From an uncultured Spirochaetaceae bacterium (lineage in GTDB: Bacteria > Spirochaetota > Spirochaetia > Treponematales > Treponemataceae), in assembly GCA_902797925.1 (NCBI GenBank), contig CADBUT010000016.1, positions 1 through 31,378 on the forward strand: 31,378 nucleotides of DNA. Reading direction: 5' to 3'. A program made the position numbers and the translations under genes. Below are positions 7,528-14,942 of this stretch, one piece after another (positions within the stretch are counted from its first letter, which is position 1; each line of letters starts with the position of its first letter). The notes beneath the pieces were generated by a model that had not been told where the DNA came from, made no database searches, and saw only the letters and a list, made by a program, of their open reading frames with translations.

Positions 7528-8994
7528 ATGAAAAAAATATTACCAAAGGTACTTGCTGTTCTTTTGATAGCTGCTCTGGTTTCATGTGCATCTGGAAAGA
7601 AATCAACTGCTAAAGAAGAACCACCGTTGAATGTTAAAACACAGGACAATAAGAAAGCTATTGCTCATGATGCAGATGCTCCTGTTGTTGAGCCAGAAGA
7701 AAACGCTGATGTTTCACCAACATATATCGATTCTGGCATTGAAAAAATCAATGAGCCTGGAATGATGGTTGTTGACGAGACAAAAGGCTTGAGTGATTCT
7801 TTGACAACTGCTGACAAAGAGGTTCAGCTTCATCAGGTTGATCCAAATGAAGGTGCTGACGAAGCAAAAATCAATGCTGAAGTTGACAAATGGCGCAAAA
7901 CTCACAGTGCAATTCTTAATAAGAATATCAATTCAATTACTGCAAATGACTTGAGCGTTATTCAGAGAGCAATCAGCGATTACAATAACTTGAGTGCCGG
8001 CGCAAAGGAAAAGCTCCAGAAGGAATACAAAGACCTTCAGGATAAGCTTGCTAAGGCAAAGGCTCTTGCAGAAGAAGAAGCTAAGAAAGCTGCAGATGCA
8101 AAGGCAAAAGCTGCCGCTGACGCAAAGGCAAAGGCAGATGCAAAAGCTAAGTCAGATGCAGATGCCAAGAAAGCAGCTGAATCAAAAGTTGATGCTGAAG
8201 TTGCAAAATGGAAGCAGACACACAGCGCTATCCTCAACAAAAATGCTAATTCTGTTACAGCTTCTGATTTGAACGCTATCCAGAAGGCAATCAACGACTA
8301 TAACAACTTGAGCGCAGGTGCAAAGAGCAAGCTTCAGAAAGAATACAACGACTTGCAGAATAAGCTTGCCAAAGCAAAAGCTGATGAAGATGCAAAGATT
8401 AATGCCGAAGTTGCAAAATGGAAGCAGACACACAACGCAATTCTTTCAAAGGATGCTAACTCTATAACAGCTGATGATTTGGCTGCTATCCAGAAAGCAA
8501 TCAGTGATTATAACGGTTTGAGCGCAGGTGCAAAGGCAAAGCTTCAGAAGGAATACAAAGACCTTCAGAACAAGCTTTCTAAGGCAAAATCTGGCGCTAA
8601 GGATGCAGGAAATACTTTGACTGTTTCAGACAACGGCAATTCTTCAAAGATTGCAACAAATACACAGCCACGTGGTCACATTGTACTTGACAATGCACAG
8701 TACTACACTGTTCGCCGCGGCGACTGCCTGATTTTCATTGCAAAGCGTTTCTACGGTTCAGAAAAGGGTAACTACTTCCCGTTCATTATTGCCGGTACTG
8801 AAGAAAAGATTGAAGATCCGGATGAAATTGAAGTTGGTCAGAAGTTGACAATCCCAGATTTGAAGGCTGCTGTTTCAACAGAAGAATCTAAGAACTACGT
8901 TAAGCAGACATTCTATGATGTTGCAGACAAATATGATGCTAAGGGCAAATCTGGCATGGCTGCACAGCTTAGAGCAATTGCTGCTGGACTTTAA
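7528..8994 (+). CDS. LysM-domain lipoprotein with three tandem helical repeats
   Basis: A 488-residue predicted lipoprotein that probably binds peptidoglycan. The start is ATG at 7528. GTG at 7516 is in frame but overlaps the ribosome binding site GTGGAG, so it is rejected. The signal MKKILPKVLAVLLIAALVSC gives a lipidated Cys20. Three 63-residue repeats follow (DNA 7876-8064, 8194-8382, 8404-8592). Their pattern is W-x2-TH-x-AIL-x-K, then AI-x-DYN-x-LSAGAK and LQKEY-x-DLQ. Between repeats 1 and 2 lies a linker of Ala/Lys/Asp-rich helix (AKAKADAKAK type). The LysM domain is at about 392-444, from YYTVRRGDCLIFIAKRF to GQKLTIP. A short helical tail ends the protein. It is a single-gene unit with its own promoter and terminator. 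A role linking the outer membrane to the cell wall is inferred. Confidence 0.85.
   Translation: MKKILPKVLAVLLIAALVSCASGKKSTAKEEPPLNVKTQDNKKAIAHDADAPVVEPEENADVSPTYIDSGIEKINEPGMMVVDETKGLSDSLTTADKEVQLHQVDPNEGADEAKINAEVDKWRKTHSAILNKNINSITANDLSVIQRAISDYNNLSAGAKEKLQKEYKDLQDKLAKAKALAEEEAKKAADAKAKAAADAKAKADAKAKSDADAKKAAESKVDAEVAKWKQTHSAILNKNANSVTASDLNAIQKAINDYNNLSAGAKSKLQKEYNDLQNKLAKAKADEDAKINAEVAKWKQTHNAILSKDANSITADDLAAIQKAISDYNGLSAGAKAKLQKEYKDLQNKLSKAKSGAKDAGNTLTVSDNGNSSKIATNTQPRGHIVLDNAQYYTVRRGDCLIFIAKRFYGSEKGNYFPFIIAGTEEKIEDPDEIEVGQKLTIPDLKAAVSTEESKNYVKQTFYDVADKYDAKGKSGMAAQLRAIAAGL
7876..8592 (+). repeat. Three 189-bp coding repeats (63 codons each)
   Basis: Units lie at 7876-8064, 8194-8382 and 8404-8592. 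Units 2 and 3 are adjacent, with a seven-codon spacer, and share long identical stretches at their start, pointing to a fairly recent tandem duplication. Unit 1 is separated by about 43 codons of Ala/Lys-rich linker. Such an array could vary in copy number between strains. Confidence 0.85.
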
Positions 8995-9042
8995 TTGTTA
9001 ATCTGACATTATTTTCAGTAACAGTTTGTTTTAACTGAATCT

Positions 9043-9078
9043 AAAAGGGATGTTCCTTAAAAGGGCATCCCTTTTTTT
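9043..9078 (+). terminator. Intrinsic terminator of the LysM lipoprotein gene
   Basis: A perfect 10-bp stem (9043-9052 with 9066-9075) with a 13-base loop and a run of seven T (9072-9078). It lies about 50 bases after the stop codon. Confidence 0.9.
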
Positions 9079-9113
9079 AAAATTCACAAATCTTATAAAG
9101 ATAGGAGTCGATT

Positions 9114-9818
9114 ATGAGTACACCGCATAACAATGCAAAACCTGGTGATATTGCTGAGGCTGTTTTGTTGCCGGGTGATCCAAAAAGAGCAGAGTACATA
9201 GCCAAAACTTATCTTGAAAATCCTGTTTGTTATAACCAGGTTAGAGGAATGCTTGGCTTTACCGGAACATATAAAGGCAAAAAAGTTTCTGTTCAAGGCA
9301 CAGGAATGGGGCAGCCTTCACTCTCTATTTATGTGACGGAACTGTTCAGGTTTTATGATGTTAAGAAAGCTATACGTGTAGGTACATGTGGCTCTGTCAA
9401 CAAAGACACGCCGGTTAGAAGCGTTATTCTTGCTGCGGCCGCATCAACTGATTCTGCTATTAATACACGCCGCTTCAACGGAATGCACTTTGCTCCTGCT
9501 GCTGATTTTGAGCTTCTTAAAAGTGCTTATGATGTAGCAAAATCAAAAGATGTGCTTTGCAAAGTTGGTACTGTTGTTTCGTCTGATATTTTTTATGATG
9601 ATGCGCAGACATGGAAGCTATGGGCTGAATATGGCGTTTTGGGCATAGAAATGGAAGCAGCAGAACTTTATACGCTGGCAGCAAAATATGGCAGAAAAGC
9701 TCTGGCAGTTTTAACAGTCTCTGACAACATTGCAACAGGCGAGGAAACAAACGCAGAAGAGCGTCAGACTTCGTTTAACACAATGATGGAAATAGCATTG
9801 GAAGCGGCAATTTCATGA
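9114..9818 (+). CDS. deoD: Purine-nucleoside phosphorylase, DeoD type
   Basis: Catalyses phosphorolysis of purine (deoxy)nucleosides to base and (deoxy)ribose-1-phosphate in the cytoplasm, for purine salvage. The protein is 234 residues, matching the hexameric bacterial DeoD family. Recognisable segments are the N-terminal STPHNNAKPGDIAEAVLLPGDP with its conserved His and Gly-Asp, TGMGQPSLSIYVTEL in the phosphate site, RVGTCGS, and GIEMEAAELY, which binds ribose. SDNIATGEETNAEERQ contains the catalytic Asp (SD) of the purine site. The ATG follows TAGGAG with a six-base gap. It lies alone between a terminator and the hairpin RNA candidate, with no other nucleoside gene nearby. Confidence 0.96.
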   Translation: MSTPHNNAKPGDIAEAVLLPGDPKRAEYIAKTYLENPVCYNQVRGMLGFTGTYKGKKVSVQGTGMGQPSLSIYVTELFRFYDVKKAIRVGTCGSVNKDTPVRSVILAAAASTDSAINTRRFNGMHFAPAADFELLKSAYDVAKSKDVLCKVGTVVSSDIFYDDAQTWKLWAEYGVLGIEMEAAELYTLAAKYGRKALAVLTVSDNIATGEETNAEERQTSFNTMMEIALEAAIS

Positions 9819-9885
9819 TGGGAAGAATTTTCGATTTTACATTGTAGAAAAAATAGAGAAATTGCAGATATTTAGAAAAAAACTC

Positions 9886-9913
9886 TTGATTTTTTTTTCG
9901 ATGTATGTAATAT
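9886..9913 (+). promoter_or_regulatory. Candidate promoter of the hairpin RNA / nucleotidyltransferase gene
   Basis: TTGATT at 9886-9891 and TAATAT at 9908-9913 are 16 bases apart. An alternative -10, TATTAT at 9911-9916, gives 19. The predicted start falls at about 9919, exactly the first base of the long hairpin at 9919-9974. Confidence 0.5.
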
Positions 9914-9918
9914 TATAG

Positions 9919-9977
9919 ACAACCAGCTGAGGTATGGGCTATCTCTCTCCGGCCTGTGCCTCAGTCTTGGTTGTTTT
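9919..9977 (+). ncRNA. Candidate small hairpin RNA (or structured leader) upstream of the nucleotidyltransferase gene
   Basis: A nearly continuous stem of about 21 pairs. 9919-9925 pairs with 9968-9974. 9927-9932 pairs with 9959-9964. 9933-9940 pairs with 9951-9958, including G-T pairs. The loop ATCTCTCTCC (9941-9950) is pure pyrimidine apart from its first base. The only interruption is a one-by-three internal loop. The right arm runs into TTTT (9974-9977), so it can act as its own terminator. A promoter-like element ends just before it. It may be a short regulatory RNA whose C/U-rich loop could pair with Shine-Dalgarno sequences, or a leader attenuator of the gene at 10080. I do not recognise a known RNA family. 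Confidence 0.5.
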
Positions 9978-10079
9978 CCCTATCAGCAATTTTCCTAATT
10001 GACAAATCATTTCAAGCAGAATTACAATTTCACTTAATTCATTCTTTTTTTTCAATGAATAATTTAAAAAGGGGCAGTT

Positions 10080-10988
10080 ATGAAACCTACACTTTTAGTA
10101 TTGGCAGCAGGAATGGGCAGCCGTTATGGTGGCGTAAAACAGATAGATGCAGTCGGATTGCATGGTGAAACACTTCTCGATTTTGCGACTTATGATGCAA
10201 TGCGCAGTGATTTTGGAAAAGTGGTCTACATTATACGGCGGGACATCGAAAAGGACTTTAGAGAAAGGCTGTTCGACCGTGTTGCTAGAAATTTCGATGC
10301 AGAATATGTTTTTCAGGAACCAACAAAATGCTTTACTAAAGAGCAGATAAAGAAACAGGTTGAGCGGAAAAAGCCATGGGGAACAATTCACGCTGTTCTC
10401 TGTGCTGAAGAAAAAATCAATACACCTTTTGCTGTTATAAATGCAGATGACTATTATGGCCGCGAAGGATTTGCAACTTTAGGCGCTTATCTTAAGAGCT
10501 TGGAAAACACTGACAATAAACATGCTATGGTCAGCTTTATCTTGAAAAACACAATGAGCCTTAACGGAACTGTTTCGCGCGGTGTCTGTAATATAAAAGA
10601 CGGACAGCTTGTTTCGATGAAAGAGCATACCAAGATAGGCTTTAAAGGCAATAAAGTTATAAGCCAGCTTGAGGACGGTGAAATTGAGCTTACCGGCAAC
10701 GAATCTGTTTCTATGAATTTATTCGGTTTTACGCCGAAAGCATTCGAAGGTTTTCATGCGTATTGGGAAGATTTTGTTAAAAACAACGTTTCAAGTGAAA
10801 AAGCAGAAGCTTTGCTGCCGGAAGCTGCAAGCCTGATTGTTACAAAGGGATGGGGTTCTATAAAGGTTTTCACATCTACCGAAAAATGGTTCGGTATGAC
10901 ATATCCCGAAGACCGCGCCATTGTAAAGTCGGAAATTGCAAAGAAAATAGAGCAGAAATATTATCCAGACAAACTCTGGGAAAAATAA
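10080..10988 (+). CDS. Sugar-phosphate nucleotidyltransferase-like protein
   Basis: A 302-residue cytoplasmic protein of the nucleotidyltransferase (NDP-sugar pyrophosphorylase) fold. The N-terminal LVLAAGMGSRYGGVKQID (residues 5-22) is the nucleotide-binding signature, with the conserved Lys after the glycine-rich loop. PWGTIHAVLCAEE (about 99-111) is a further substrate-site segment. FAVINADDYYG (117-127) carries the metal-binding Asp pair. Such enzymes join NTP and a sugar 1-phosphate to give an NDP-sugar and pyrophosphate. No left-handed beta-helix domain follows. The exact sugar and nucleotide are not predictable. The ribosome binding site AAAAAGGGG (10066-10074) is strong. The hairpin RNA candidate lies about 100 bases upstream and may regulate it. 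Confidence 0.85.
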   Translation: MKPTLLVLAAGMGSRYGGVKQIDAVGLHGETLLDFATYDAMRSDFGKVVYIIRRDIEKDFRERLFDRVARNFDAEYVFQEPTKCFTKEQIKKQVERKKPWGTIHAVLCAEEKINTPFAVINADDYYGREGFATLGAYLKSLENTDNKHAMVSFILKNTMSLNGTVSRGVCNIKDGQLVSMKEHTKIGFKGNKVISQLEDGEIELTGNESVSMNLFGFTPKAFEGFHAYWEDFVKNNVSSEKAEALLPEAASLIVTKGWGSIKVFTSTEKWFGMTYPEDRAIVKSEIAKKIEQKYYPDKLWEK

Positions 10989-10993
10989 GAACC

Positions 10994-11019
10994 TGTCAAC
11001 TGCGGCTAACGCGTTGACA
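10994..11019 (+). promoter_or_regulatory. Inverted repeat overlapping the -35 box
   Basis: TGTCAAC (10994-11000) is mirrored by GTTGACA (11013-11019). An inner GCG/CGC pair extends the symmetry. The right arm contains the TTGACA -35 box of the chaperone-operon promoter. No T run follows, so it is not a terminator. It could be an operator. Confidence 0.45.
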
Positions 11020-11042
11020 TATAAAACCCAAAATGTTAAAAT
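11014..11042 (+). promoter_or_regulatory. Strong promoter of the SurA-like / DUF115 / thrH operon
   Basis: Consensus TTGACA (11014-11019), exactly 17 bases, then TAAAAT (11037-11042) with an extended -10 TG at 11034-11035. Transcription should start near 11049, giving a leader of about 80 bases before the ATG at 11128. Confidence 0.75.
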
Positions 11043-11127
11043 CTCTTTCAATGCAGAAAATTTGAGCCGTATTTTATTAATGTTCAAATGTTTGCATAGA
11101 AGTTGTTAAATTTAAGGAAGATGACGT

Positions 11128-12639
11128 ATGAGCTCAAATACAAGCCCAAAAACAGAAAGCCCTAAACACCGCAAGAGCAATTTTATCACAATCGGATCTA
11201 TAATCATTTTGATTTTGTCTGCAATTGCTTTTGTTTTCTTACCGGGTATGTTCAGCAAAAGCCAGAAAGAACCAGAGCCTTTAGGATATTTCAGAAAAGA
11301 GCCAATTAAAGCAAATGATGAAGTTTTCCTTCAGTTGCTTGAAGAGCAGATTAACCAGGATAAGCAGCAGGGCATTGATGATAATGATCCTGGAAATTAT
11401 CTTTCTGCTTTGTATCAGGCTTTTTCTTCAACAATCGTGTTTAAATCATTCTCTTATGAAGTTGAAAAATCTGGTTATATAGTTCCTGAATCAGCAGTCA
11501 GCCGCTTTATTATAAGCAGCATTACAGAAAGAAAAGGCTCTTATTCACCAAAAGACTATAATCAGTTGAGCAATTCCGACAAATTGGAATTGAGAAAATC
11601 AGCTTTGAGAGCTTTAACTTATAGTCAGTATTCAAATGACTTTTTGGGTGCTCACCCTTACGGCTACCCGACAGAACACAGCCTGTTCGGTCTTAAAAGT
11701 TCATCAGCTGAAATGCCGTTCATATTCAATATGAACAATCCAGAAAAATCTTTTGAAATTGCAGCTTTTTCTATGAGCGAATATCCAAAAGAAGAAATTG
11801 TTAAATTTGCTAATGAGCATTCATCTCTTTTCACAACTTTGAATTTTGAAATTATCACAGTTGATTCAAAATCAGAAGCAGAAAAAATCGCCAAGAGAAT
11901 CTCGAATAATGAGATTACTTTTGAAGATGCAGTTGCAGAATATTCAAATAAAAACTTCAGCGATTCAAACGGTGTTCTTGCAAATAACAAAGTTTATAAG
12001 TTAAAGAGCCTGCTTTCTGAAGAAGATTTTGATAACGTTCTGAAACTTGGTGTTGACAGCGTAAGTGATGTTGTAGCAACTGGAGCTTTCTATTCAATTC
12101 TTAAGTGTTGTGATACAGCAAAAAATGCTGACTTTGACAATATCGAAACTTTGGACTCAGTTTATTCATATATAACTACTGAAGAACCAAAAGTTATTGA
12201 AGATTACTTTACTGCAAAGGCCAGAGATTTTGCTGCTGATGCTGCTGTTACAAGCTTTGATGCTGCCTGTGAAAAATACGGTGTAGTAAAACAGACTCCG
12301 GCTGCATTTCCTTTGAACTACGGTTCAAATAATTTGCTCAACCCAATTGATTCTGATACTGCTGTTCTTGCCGGTGCATCTACAAATGAGAATTTCTTGA
12401 AAACAGCATTTTCTCTTAAGCTAAATGAGATTTCAGCTCCTGTAATGCTGAAGAATAATGTTCTTGTTCTTAAGCTTGTTGGGGAAAGCAGCATTGAAGA
12501 TGAGCTGCTTACTTCTATGGCATTCTTCTATCCGATTAATGCACAGCGTTTTGACACTATTTCAATCACCAACTTCTTTACAGGTGCTGATTATGTTAAA
12601 AACGATGTCGTTTCGGCATATCTTTCATCGTTAGAATAA
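11128..12639 (+). CDS. Membrane-anchored SurA/PpiD-like peptidyl-prolyl isomerase family protein
   Basis: A 503-residue protein with a short cytoplasmic N-terminus, one membrane segment at about 19-40 (FITIGSIIILILSAIAFVFL) and a large periplasmic part. The region after the anchor is helical and resembles the SurA/PpiD N-terminal chaperone domain. Residues of about 235-345 resemble a parvulin domain (AEKIAKRISNNEITFEDAVAEYS, then GVLANNKVYKL). The glycine and aromatic active-site pattern of parvulins is weak, so isomerase activity is doubtful and a holdase or chaperone role is more likely. The ATG is preceded by AAGGAAGATGAC. It is first in a probable operon with DUF115 (five-base gap) and thrH. 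A role in folding envelope proteins is inferred from the family. Confidence 0.7.
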   Translation: MSSNTSPKTESPKHRKSNFITIGSIIILILSAIAFVFLPGMFSKSQKEPEPLGYFRKEPIKANDEVFLQLLEEQINQDKQQGIDDNDPGNYLSALYQAFSSTIVFKSFSYEVEKSGYIVPESAVSRFIISSITERKGSYSPKDYNQLSNSDKLELRKSALRALTYSQYSNDFLGAHPYGYPTEHSLFGLKSSSAEMPFIFNMNNPEKSFEIAAFSMSEYPKEEIVKFANEHSSLFTTLNFEIITVDSKSEAEKIAKRISNNEITFEDAVAEYSNKNFSDSNGVLANNKVYKLKSLLSEEDFDNVLKLGVDSVSDVVATGAFYSILKCCDTAKNADFDNIETLDSVYSYITTEEPKVIEDYFTAKARDFAADAAVTSFDAACEKYGVVKQTPAAFPLNYGSNNLLNPIDSDTAVLAGASTNENFLKTAFSLKLNEISAPVMLKNNVLVLKLVGESSIEDELLTSMAFFYPINAQRFDTISITNFFTGADYVKNDVVSAYLSSLE

Positions 12640-12644
12640 GACTT

Positions 12645-14294
12645 TTGGAAAATAATATTAATAATGAAGAACCTTGTCTTGTGCCCGCCTCAGGACAAGG
12701 TTTTTCTGTTTTTTACCGCAACAGATATCTATATTCTCGATATAACCCGGAAGCTGCTTCTGTTAGAACGGCAGAGTCTTATACAGTTTTACCACAGACC
12801 CTTGTTATGGTTTTTTCACCGTTATTGGGTTACGGGCTTAAAGAATTAATAGAGCGTCTGCCACAAGACTGCTCGATGATATTGATAGAAGCTGATGAGG
12901 CTTTGTTTAAGTTTTCAAATGAGCATATTCAAAAACTTATAAAAGACAGACCGAATATCTATAATATATGCATTTCAAGCGGAAGTGCGCTGTTTTCGCT
13001 GTTCTCACAAAAGCTTTTACCGTCGTTTTCGAATTTCAAGCGTTGTCTGCCGGTTGAGCTTTCGGGCGGCGCACAGCTTTACCGTCAGTTCTATCATTCT
13101 TTGACAGCACTTATCGATAATGCAATAAATCAGTTCTGGCGCAACCGTATTACACTTGTAAAGCTAGGCAGGCTGTATGCTAGAAATATTTTCAAAAATC
13201 TTGGAAAACTGCCGTTTTCTTCAGACTTGAAAAGCAATTCAGTTTCTAAGCCGATTGTTGTCTGCGGTTCAGGATTGTCTTTGGAAAGCGCGGTTCCTTT
13301 CTTACAGAGAAATTCTGACGACTGCTTTGTAATTACTGTTGACAATGCGCTTATGCCTTTATTGTCCAACGGAATATTTCCGGATGCTATTATTGCCGTA
13401 GAAAGCCAGCTTGCGGTAGAAAAATCTTATATTGGCAGTGCCGGCACAAAAATTGCGATAATTGCAGACTTAACCTCAAGACCGCACGTACTGAATCTTA
13501 CAGGCGGCGATGTGTCTTTTTTTATGTCTGAATACGAACAGTGCAATTATCTTGAGCGGATAAAAAAAGCCTTGAACTGCATGGTTATTCCGCCTTTGGG
13601 TTCAGTGGGTCTGGCAGCAACAGAGATTGCTTTAATTTTAAGAAAAGACGAAAACGTTCCAATATTCATTTGTGGTCTGGATTTCTGTTTTAAGCCGTGT
13701 AAAACGCATTGCAAAGAGTCGCCGAGTTACAGAACTTTGCTGAATGAGTGCAGCCGTCTTGCTCCATTGCTGCGTGGCGAGGTGTCTTTCGGTATAAACA
13801 GCTATTTCTTTGCCGGAAAAGACGGAAAACCCGGTATCACAACGCCTTCTTTGTCAAATTACGGCAGAACTTTTGCCGCCAGATATGGCAGAGTTCCAAA
13901 TCTGTTTGATATTTCAAGTGAAGGCATGGAATTGAACCTTGAGCGGAGAGACTTAAGTTCCGCAGAAGAGATTATACAGAACCGCTCTGAAAGTTCTGTT
14001 TCTAATTCTACGGTATTGCAAAGAAATACAGAAACTGGAAAAAATATAAAGCAATTTTTATTAGACGAACTTGAATCACTTGAAAAGCTTAAATTCCGCA
14101 TGATTAATGGAACTGAACTGGACGAAATTGTGCCAAGCCTTAAGCAGCGTGAATATCTCTACCTTCATTTTCCGGACGGATACAAAGAACCTTGTCTTGA
14201 AAAAAGCTTTTTGAACAGGGTTAGGGCAGAAATTGATTTTTTCATTAAGGATATTCAGTTTTCGCTTGCAACAATTGATGAAGCTTCGCTATAA
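12645..14294 (+). CDS. MAF/DUF115 family protein (6-hydroxymethylpterin pyrophosphokinase MptE-like fold)
   Basis: A 549-residue cytoplasmic protein with the DUF115 domain at about 195-380. It shows PIVVCGSGLSLE, ITVDNALMPLLSNGIFPD, VIPPLGSVGLAATEIAL and IFICGLDFCF. MAF/DUF115 proteins of flagellated bacteria are linked to flagellin glycosylation and motility, which suits a spirochaete. The start chosen is TTG at 12645, because the next in-frame ATG falls well inside the conserved N-terminus (GFSVFYRNRYLYSRYNPE). The ribosome binding site is weak and the gene begins five bases after the chaperone stop, so translational coupling is likely. A terminator-like hairpin lies over codons 9-20 (see 12670-12705). 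No flagellin or sialic-acid-type synthesis genes are in the window. Confidence 0.8.
   Translation: MENNINNEEPCLVPASGQGFSVFYRNRYLYSRYNPEAASVRTAESYTVLPQTLVMVFSPLLGYGLKELIERLPQDCSMILIEADEALFKFSNEHIQKLIKDRPNIYNICISSGSALFSLFSQKLLPSFSNFKRCLPVELSGGAQLYRQFYHSLTALIDNAINQFWRNRITLVKLGRLYARNIFKNLGKLPFSSDLKSNSVSKPIVVCGSGLSLESAVPFLQRNSDDCFVITVDNALMPLLSNGIFPDAIIAVESQLAVEKSYIGSAGTKIAIIADLTSRPHVLNLTGGDVSFFMSEYEQCNYLERIKKALNCMVIPPLGSVGLAATEIALILRKDENVPIFICGLDFCFKPCKTHCKESPSYRTLLNECSRLAPLLRGEVSFGINSYFFAGKDGKPGITTPSLSNYGRTFAARYGRVPNLFDISSEGMELNLERRDLSSAEEIIQNRSESSVSNSTVLQRNTETGKNIKQFLLDELESLEKLKFRMINGTELDEIVPSLKQREYLYLHFPDGYKEPCLEKSFLNRVRAEIDFFIKDIQFSLATIDEASL
12670..12705 (+). terminator. Terminator-like hairpin inside the start of the DUF115 gene
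   Basis: AACCTTGTC (12670-12678) pairs perfectly with GACAAGGTT (12694-12702), extended by weaker A/G-T pairs at the base, followed by TTTTT and a T-rich stretch. It begins 31 bases after the stop of the chaperone gene. That is where a terminator for that gene would be expected, yet it lies within the DUF115 frame. It may allow partial termination, setting a lower level for the downstream genes. Confidence 0.55.
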
Positions 14295-14326
14295 ATATTA
14301 TATAGAATGAATTATTAGGAGATTAT

Positions 14327-14938
14327 ATGTTTGTAACTTGTCTTGATTTGGAAGGTGTTCTTGTACCGGAAATCTGGATTGCATTTGCTGAAGCTTCTGG
14401 AATACCCGAATTGCGCAGAACAACCCGCGATGAGCCTGATTATGATAAACTGATGAAATGGAGAATTGCGCTTTTAAAAGAACGCGGACTCGGCTTAAAA
14501 GAAATCCAAAAAACAATTGAAAAGATTGAGCCGCTTGAAGGCGCAAAGGCATTTCTTGACGAGCTTCGGTCTATTAGCCAGGTTATAATACTTTCAGACA
14601 CATTCACAGAGTTTGCAGCTCCGCTTATGAAAAAGCTCGGTATGCCGACGATTTTCTGCAACAACTTGACCGTAGACGCCAATGGCATGATTACAGGCTA
14701 CAATCTGCGCCAGTCAAACGGCAAATATCATGCAGTAAAAGCCCTGCAGTCTATCGGCTTTAAAACAATTGCCGCAGGTGATTCATTCAACGACCTTGAG
14801 ATGATAAAAAACTCTCAGGCTGGTTTCTTGTTCAGACCGCCAAAGCACATTCAGGACGAATATTCTCAAATTAAGGCATTTACAGAGTATTCAGATTTTC
14901 TTGCCGCAATCAAGGCTGTAATTGAAGCAGAACGCTAA
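14327..14938 (+). CDS. thrH: ThrH: phosphoserine phosphatase / homoserine phosphotransferase
   Basis: A 203-residue HAD-family enzyme that dephosphorylates phosphoserine and, in the characterised Pseudomonas protein, can transfer the phosphate to homoserine. Motif I is DLEGVLVPEIW with Asp7 and Glu9. Motif II is LSDT with Ser90. Motif III is Lys133. Motif IV is GDSFNDLEM with Asp152 and Asp156. Similarity in the first 30 residues to ThrH (LEGVLVPEIWIAFAE) is striking, which sets it apart from ordinary SerB. TTAGGAG precedes the ATG. Only 32 bases separate it from the DUF115 gene and no terminator intervenes, so it is probably the third gene of that operon. No serine or threonine pathway partner is present nearby. 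Confidence 0.93.
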   Translation: MFVTCLDLEGVLVPEIWIAFAEASGIPELRRTTRDEPDYDKLMKWRIALLKERGLGLKEIQKTIEKIEPLEGAKAFLDELRSISQVIILSDTFTEFAAPLMKKLGMPTIFCNNLTVDANGMITGYNLRQSNGKYHAVKALQSIGFKTIAAGDSFNDLEMIKNSQAGFLFRPPKHIQDEYSQIKAFTEYSDFLAAIKAVIEAER

Positions 14939-14942
14939 AATC

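Noticed and set aside
8037..8433. Antisense frames across the LysM repeats
   Set aside because: Repetitive Ala/Lys codons give long antisense frames; they mirror the repeats and have no start signals.
13110..13119. TTATCGATAA palindrome, also at 22060-22069 and partly at 26465-26474
   Set aside because: One of the copies lies inside the DUF115 coding sequence, so the ten-base motif is not specific to promoters; I do not treat the copies as one regulon.
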